A DNA stretch of 64,000 bases from Yponomeuta sedellus (lineage: Eukaryota > Arthropoda > Insecta > Lepidoptera > Yponomeutidae). Both the position numbers and the translations under genes were made by a program. Shown here piece after piece: positions 51,801 through 60,800 of the stretch. The DNA lies in NCBI GenBank assembly GCA_934045075.1, contig OW203725.1, positions 24,901,714 to 24,965,713 on the forward strand. The letters are read 5' to 3'. Position 1 is the stretch's first letter. Every line of letters starts with the position of its first letter. Under the pieces are notes generated by a model. That model saw only the letters and a list, made by a program, of their open reading frames with translations, ran no database searches and was not told where the DNA came from.

Positions 51801-54800
51801 TCAGTCGATAAAAAACAATAAAATTGCTGCTTGTTTTTTATTGCTGACGTCCCGCCACATGTGGTGACGTCATTGCCACGGATATTGACTATATGACCTA
51901 AGTCGCCCGCAGTCCCTGTGGTCTCAGTGACCATAACATAAGTAAACGCCCTTATCCCAGAGGTGTAAGCAGAGACCAGGGACTGCCACTCTTGATAGAT
52001 CATCCTCACTTTCGTGTATGCTAGGACTGATGGACATTGACAATTAGTCGTTGCATACACACACGTAGGTTACGGATACTGTGACCAAGCATGGTAAATA
52101 GCCCCCTTCCCTCCTTTAAAGGGTCATGTAGTATGAATACGTTCCCTTATGGTTGAAATGTTATGTAATTGGAAGACGAACATTGTCTGATTTGTAAGTG
52201 ATTAATATGTTTTTGAAGTTAAAACTTCTTTAGACGTACTATTACTGAGCAGCGAACGAAACTGCAGCAGGCTCGGGTCGTTCACACTCCGATCAGTGAC
52301 GTTGAATCGCGAATACTCTGCTCCCATCGTCATCTCCATTTATAAAATCTCAATAAGTTTCACGCTATCGTGTGTCCATAACGATATTAACGATTCAAAT
52401 CCCTTCCTTTCACAAATTCCTGAAGGTACTGCAGGCTTACCAACTCCTACTTCTTGTCCCAGGTACCCTGATCATTACGTACGTGTCTGTGCGGATTATC
52501 AGTATTCGCGCCAACGTCAACACTCTTCTGGCCGAGTACCAGGAAAACATAAAAGATATCATCGCTTATATGCATGCTGAGCACCTCGATAAGAACTTGA
52601 AGAGGTTAATAACTACTGTCCGCTACTACTGCCCAAATTTAGTATTTCGTGAACGAAATTCTGAATGTGGTCACTAAATACCATTTCCCTTATTTTAAAA
52701 GGCCTGTTCACGGATACAGATACAGATAATTTATTGATAACCTATTAAGAGTTACACGTCATACATCTTAATATTATTATTATATCACGAGTTTCCTTCG
52801 GCATTATTCCTTGTCCTCATCCATTTTAAAATCTTAAAAACTTGTCTAGAATCTAATGACAATATTGTATTCTGCGTGGAATTAAATTAATAATATTCTT
52901 ACAGTGTACAGCAGCCGACGGGACGCGGAAAGCCTTTCTGCCCCTATATTGTGCGCACCAAAACTTAAGCAATTTATATCGTCTAACTGTCAAATCAATA
53001 TGGCGTATGTAATTTGCAAGACGATTGCAATCGCTCAGGATGTGGGCTTCGTTTTGGCTCTCATTCTTACTTTCAAGTCGAATTTTGGCCCGATATCCAC
53101 TGAAATGCAGTATCAAAATCGGATACTGCATTTCATTGGATTTAATCAGTTCATCATCGTCAAACACATTTAATGTGTTTGATAGATATTACGCCTTATA
53201 TCTTTACGGCAGAAGTAAATTTTCCGGTTTCGCACACAGATATAAACGTGAAAAGATACATAATCAAGGCGCTGATTCTGTAAGAGCAAAATCGGATCAA
53301 GGCAACGTCACGCAATGGCATCTGATGAATTCTTTTATTACATTGTCATCTAATATTTAAATGCATAAACGCATTAAGTTTAAAACGTCAGTAATTACTA
53401 ATTCTACTTGACAGGCAATTCGCCTCCCAAGTGGAAATCAATGAAAGTCACTGTGTCAATCACTCTGAATTGTATCATACCATATTTTGCAGGGAAGTCT
53501 TGAACTACTATTCACATAATTGGGAGAAGCTGGGAGGCGTAGACTACCGCCACGTGCTTAAGATGTGCCACCAGATCAACCTGCGCACTGACGCTGTGCT
53601 GCATCTCTACGGATCCACCTTCGCCAAGGTACCTTTGCAGCCTTTTCTGTTCTGCTTTGACGTGATTACTTGCATTAATATAACTTCCACACAATTCAAT
53701 GACTTCCCCAAATTTATGATAATCAGGCAAGTAAATTACAAACAGGGAAATACACCCAGACTGAGCCAAGTGTACTAATGAGGGAAATAACGAACTCTTA
53801 GAAAACGAGACAGTCAAACTATCATTCAACTTTCAACTAATAACGTTCAACTATCATTTATCTGTCTGACTATTCATCCGGCTATGGTACTGTCTTGTGT
53901 TGCATCGCGTGTTGCACATTGCGTGTCGTCTTATTCTAGTGCGACTAGTGATGATTTGTCATCATCAATCAGCTGTGCAATCATATCTGACAGAAACATA
54001 GCTCTCCTAAACATACGGGACTGGAAAATGCCAGCCACTATTGAGGCAATATTCTTGCTGTTTTATAATCAATGGAAGTTCATTGGAATTTACGATTACG
54101 ACGTCATGGTCTGGATTCTAAAAAAGCCAGTTCGGTTGCAGTGTCATCTACTAGCGGACAGTGACGTGGCCCTACTTCGAATCCTGGGCCGAACTGTGCG
54201 CAGTATGTACTTTCTGAAAAATATACGCCTTTATGAGGTTTCCGACATACTGAGCACCATCTACATTGTGGACTATGGTAGCGTAAAAGTCAAGATCGGT
54301 TATGACGACACCAGAGAGCTCATCCGCGGCAGGTAAGTAGACGCATTATTTATTAATTCGTTTGCCCATCCGTCCTTATGTCTGTACGACTGTCCATTCA
54401 ACCCATCCACCTCATTCAATCCAACAACAAAAATAAACACACAGCACTTTAAAAATATTCTGCACAAAAAATAGTTATGAACTAGTTAAGACACTTAGAT
54501 TTAGATTAGATAAGCGAACGTGTGAGGTACCAAAACATCGGTACCGACTAATACTGTTTGAGCCATAAACTGTAAATAAAGTAGAAGTCAAGAAGGGAAA
54601 ACGAAAAATTAAAACCTGTAAAAAAGGAAGGACCCCGAGTCTGTGGAAATCTGATATACATTAAAAATAATCAACATAGAAACTGTTGAAGATGGGTTAA
54701 AGTCGCCCATTCACTTTCACTGCAAGACTCACAAAAACAATTTAAAGAGTGCTGCTCTTATCTTGTTGCAGTATCTTCGGTAACCTGCAGGGGCCGAATT

Positions 54801-57800
54801 CAATACTGTGCCCTGTCGAAGTCGTGGCCGAAACTGATATTCACCTGTTGCAGATCAACGCTAAAGCATTCCACAACATCATCTCCGACTTTCCCAGCGT
54901 CCGGCGAAAGATGATCCGTCTATGCCAGGAAGGGGAGGTGGGCTTGTGTCTGTTACAGGATCAGTATTTTCATTAATATAGTTTTCGAGACAATCAAGAG
55001 AAAAACATTACAAAAATAAGGACAAAATCGACATTAGCAAATCGCCTCTAGCACCTATGACTTTAAGCATCTGTAATGTCAATGTATGTAGAGTATAAGT
55101 ATACATAGAAGTATACACGGCGTATACACGTCATTTTTTACACGACTAGGCAGTCGTGGTATATTTTCAGGGTTCATGTATTCATGTTCATTCGTTTCTT
55201 TATTTAATTTGTTCTAAAAGCTCAAGCCTATTTAGAAGTTTAAAAAAATGTTAGAATCTACTTATGTAGTATGGATTTTAACAACTTTATACCTACATAT
55301 GACATTTATGGTTTTAGCATACCGAGCCACGATTTCATCATTGGAGGTTTACAGTCGGCTTTTCACAACGATATCTGTTCAGTGCAACTCTGAATAACTC
55401 TTCCGCGGGTTTACCAGTCCACCCATTGATGTTGCACAGACATGACATCTTTCATTGAGCAACATAAGGAACCTGAACTTGCAGTTGTGTTTTTAGGTTT
55501 TGTCATAATTTGTTAAATTTTGGTTTTGTTATTTTAGTGTTTTATTGAAGGCATAGACCCTGATCAAGCCTCGGTCTCCAAGGTCAAGGAGAAGGTCATA
55601 CACCAGGTGGTTTCCTTCTTTCATTACAACTTCGCCATCATCCAGGTCTACCTGATCTTGGTATCGTTTGCGAGCGTGCTTGCTGACATGTATAATGTTG
55701 GTTTCCAGATTAACACGTGAGTTTTCTTCGTGTAGTTCATCGATTTTTTTTTACAGTTGTTATTTTTTATAAATCACGGACAAGAATAATCAGCTCTACC
55801 GAAAATATCGTCTTAAATAGCGTAATTCAGATATTATAATAACGATTAGTAATAATAGAATATTACGGGTGACCATTGAAGTTTTTCTTGGAGTTTTTTT
55901 TCATCCATCCATCCATGATGCTGCACCGACAAAAGACGATCTTTTAAATATAACGATGATGAGGATGATTCCTTTTTGAACAATTTTAAATACTTTGTTA
56001 ACCCTCATATTGTTATAGAAATGGTTTATTTTCATTTCCGTTTATAGATATTCCATTGTATCTAGGAGTCATCATAAGTTGACGTCAGTTTTGTGATCAT
56101 ATTATTTATTTCCTGTTTTCATGCCCAACGTGTTTAGTACTTTACCATGGAGCGACGCAAGTGTACCGATTTCAAAAGCACTAGTAACTAACTATACCGA
56201 ATTGTTTTGGTTGCAGTCTCACTATGATTTTGGTTCTGTATGGCTTGGACGCTGCATTCTACGGTAAGGTGATAATCCTGATAGCAATACCGAGAGTGGC
56301 CGGCACAGACTACGATTTGCAGAAACTACTGGAGGGGACTAGAACATCGTAAGTACCCACAATATTGTGTTCGTTGATCAAGTTACACTACTCAGGCGGG
56401 TGATGACGAAAGATAATAGACAAAAGGCTGTCGCCGTTGAGTTCATAAGTATATTAAGCTAACAGTTACAAGCACAAATATCTACTTACCCTTTCATTAA
56501 TGATCTTAGAATAAACTAGTAGAAACTTTGGGTTGGATTTACAGTCCCTAGAAGTTTTTTGGAATCAAGTGAAAAACGGAGGAAAGGCTCATTTGTAGTC
56601 AGAGTCACAGGCAGCAGCTCACTATAGATTAGCTAGGAGAAAATACTTATTAGTATTTAGCACGCCTATGTATACAATAAGCATGTATACGTGCAATAAA
56701 GAATATTCTAATCTAATTACTACGATAAAAGGTCCTGTCTCATATAACCAAGGATAACCAAATTCTACAAATGATTAGTAAGTTAAGTCTAAGACATTTG
56801 TCAGTAATAATAAGTCTTCTTAAACAACGGAACTCTATCATTGTTGGCAGGTATTACAAGTCTGAGCTGAGATACGACATAGTTTCGTGTCTTCCAATAG
56901 AGGCGTTATGCCTTTTAGTGCCGAAGGGGAGGCAACGCCTGATTTGGTTCTCCTTTCTGCGTCTAAACAGGATGTTTCGCGTTGTACGTATTGTCTATCT
57001 TAGGTACGTATAGAGAATCCGCTATTTGACTCTCGTTTCAAGTAAGTCTTAAATGGTAAATAATATCTCTTCCATTAGACCTAAAAGCAACAAAAAAATA
57101 TATTTTAAAACTTTGCTTTGCTAAACAGCCAAAAACGCGGTCAGCCATTTTTGTCCATGGTTTGAAGACCTAAAGCCTTGTAAACAATGAATAGCGTTTT
57201 CACCGTTCTGAATTAAAAGCGGAAAATATTTTTTTAATTTGCAAATTTTGCAGCCATCCTACATAGGTACCTTACTTAGCAAAGTCAGCATATTTCAATT
57301 TCTTACGTTAAATACTACATGAGATATTTATTTATCGCGTCAAATTTGATACGAGTCAAGTAGCGGTTGTCAATATTTAAAGAAAAGTTAGTATAGTATA
57401 GAATTCACGCCCTCGCCCCGTATTGTCCGTCCTTTCAGTTCATTTTGTACGAAACTGAATTGAAGTAACGACGCGTGTTTTCTACGCCCTCGTTCTCGTC
57501 CATTCAATGTGATTAGGGAGCCGATTCTCGAAAGCGTAGACGCCAGTCATTCGAAGGACATTTGTCGCATAAAAATCAGTTTCATTGTATTCACACAAAG
57601 TCGTATGCGCATGCTAATAAATTTCGCTCGCTTTGAAATGTAGAATTCAAGTCATACGCCTTAGAGTCGTATACGAATTATTTGCTAATGAAATGAGAAT
57701 TGGCTCCCAGGGCCTTAGAGATTCCTCGTAATAAAATTTATTAGCAAAATATTAGCAACTTTAAAACTGTAGGTAGCCAACACAATGTAAATACTAGAAA

Positions 57801-60800
57801 TAAACATAAACTTTTGATCCCAAAGCGCGGTTTAGAAAATGTGTAAAGTACACTTTGTGCCAAAAGAGCTACTATAATATTAAGGATTATTTAGATGACA
57901 ATGATGTCTGGAATTCAAGCATGTAAAATTCACGAGTTTTGTAGAATCTGTGTAAATTCTGTTAATTAAGGAATTTGAAAAGACTAAGTTTGGAGATTTT
58001 TTGTCCATTTTTTCTCCAAAATGATCCAGATTTTGAAATGGAAACCTAGTTTGACTTGTAACGTTCATTAAGCCGCAGTATCTGCGCTACTTTGAATAAA
58101 ACCATTTCATTTCATTATTCATATTGACAATTAAACCCCTCCCTCACAATTTTCAGATGTAGAGACTTTCTCACACGCTGTCTATTCCTTAAATGTCACA
58201 GGTGACGATCTACAAGCGTCTGATGCAATACCACGAGCAGCTGTACATCAACTTGGCCCTCACGACGGTGGCGTCCACGCTCATCTGGTTCACCCTCTTC
58301 ATCCACGCCGCCACCTGCCTCTGGTACTTCATCGGGATGTGGCGGGAGACCTCCGCACCCAAGTCCTCGTGGATCTATGACAGTATGGTGCTATGTGTCT
58401 TATACGAGTGCAGTGATGTTGGGTAAAACGTAATTAGTCTTATACAGAAGAAATCACATCAAATCTTGCAGTTTAGCAGCAAAGCCAAAGTTAAATCAGA
58501 TTTGGTTTACATTTGTAAACAAACCGTGGGTAAAAAAATATCTTCCTAGGTCCTTCATGGCTCATATTCATGATTCATTAGAGACCCAGATTCGACTCCT
58601 TGTACCAGGCATGTAACAGTCAAACGTCACTGGTTTTCTAATTTCTGAAGTTTTAGTATCAATACCACACGCTAACCGTAACGGAAAACATCGTTAGGAA
58701 ACACGAGTGATTGAGGTGTTCAAATACCTCGGCGCTTGAAATTGCCAATCCTCGGTTGGGGTCTCGTCTAATTAAGCCCAAACTCTCTCTTTAAGAGAAG
58801 GCCTAAGCCCTATAGGCTAAAGTTTATAGGCTACATAAAAAAAGCAATTAATTACAATCTGTGTGAGCAACATACATAACATAGCAAGATATAATAAACC
58901 TTTATTATACTATATTGCACACGAAACATTGAATAGGACATTACATAAGAAATATCATGTGCAAAGGCGAGCTTATCTCTGTAAGAGATTTCTTCCAAAC
59001 TGGGATTCCTATATACCTTATACCTTTAGTATGAACCGGTATAATTTTGCATGCAGTGATTGCTTGTAATTGGCTTGTATACTTATCTTTAAGTTGATTT
59101 TACTTAAGCATTTTGTGAACGTTTTGGTATACAGGTTGTTAGTAATCCTGAATAAAATAAAAATAGTTTCACAGTCACTTGTTGCCGGTTTTCAGACCAA
59201 GGCAACTCGCATTGCAAGAACGCTTACGTGTGCTCGCTGTACTTCGTTTTCACCACCTTCACGCAGAACGGCGTCGGCGACATCATGCCCGCACAAGTCA
59301 ATGAGGTGGGTGCTCTGTTCATTCACTGTCTTTTTCTTATGGCTGCCTTTACTTCAGCCCTTGTATTACGTAACTTTCCACTCTAGCGGGTTGAGCATTG
59401 AAACTTGTCCGAAGTTCAAAATGTGCTTGTAACTGACAGTTCGGAGTAGGCTAAATCATTGTAGAAATTACGTGATCGCACCCCTGGTATCCCTTCTGGG
59501 GCATTATTACGTAAGCATCCACTGAGTTGCGTGACGTTGATTTTTACTTTTTTTAAGCTACTCCGGCTGTCAAATGCATATATTTTTTGACAATTTGGAG
59601 TTGTCTAAATGCTTCACTCGACAAAGTGGAATGCTACCTAATAGGAGGGCTGCCCGTGCAATGTAAAAATTGTGTTATTGACGGCTTCGATGATCTAGCG
59701 GCATCACGTCTGATTACTATGCTGAAGGTCGCGGGTTCGATTCACACTGTCGCCGGTGTACGTTCGCACGAATGGGCTCAGTCTGTGTGTATTTTTATGT
59801 GCGTTTGGGTTTAGAACAAGGGATTGAATGGTGTGTATAAAAATGATTACACATACTATGTCAAAGTTGGTTTATGGCGACATTGGAATCAATCAGACTA
59901 CCCCGAATTCGTCCGCTGTTGAACTTATGCCTCGTTCAAAGCTCGCCATTTCTTCCTATCCTCCACGGCCATCATATCTAGCCGTTGTCACTGTCAGTAA
60001 CTGTCAGCAACTGTCTGGAACTGGAAAACGCAGCGTAAGACAATAACCAGCCCTCTGGACGGATGCTCTGAGGCAGAAAGAGGTTACAGAAATAATTCTA
60101 CCGTTTGGTCTGTGGGTCTTGTTGCCGCCTTGCGGAACCCAACGGGCCCTGACAGTAGTTGAGCTTGCAAGATGTCATTTTGTACCAATAACATCTAGCG
60201 GGCTTTCATATATTATTTTCCCACTGTTTCCATGGATTCTCTCGTAAGCATCTCAATCATAATTCTTAGTTGAAACTAAACCCCGTGTGTTTATTTTTCA
60301 TTTTCCTCTTACTGCCATGTCTTACAATACTGGGTTATCGGCAGGTGGTGTTTGTATGCGTCCTGATGGTGACCTCAGTGATGCTGTCTATGATTTACGT
60401 GGGCGAGTTCTCGAACATCATCCAGTACAAGTCATTCCGCTCCTTCGCTTACTATTGCAAGTACCTGGAGCTGCAGGTGAGTGGATGGAGTGATTTTTAT
60501 TAAGTTTTTAGACCAACGTAGGTTTAGTACTAGATGTGCTAGTACTAGTTTATCGATTTTCCCATGGGAATAAGATATTTTCCCGCAGTAAAACGTAGCC
60601 TATGTGTTAATCCAGGGTGTCAGCTAACTCCAGAACAAATTTTATTAAAATCGCTCCAGCCGTTTAGACGTGAAGAAGTAATAAACATACACACTGACAA
60701 ACTGATGTGTGATGATGATACCGTGGCACTGTCTCACATGCAGTTAATATTTGACAGTTAAAGGTTTCTAGTGCTAAAGCACTAGACATTCTTAACTTAA

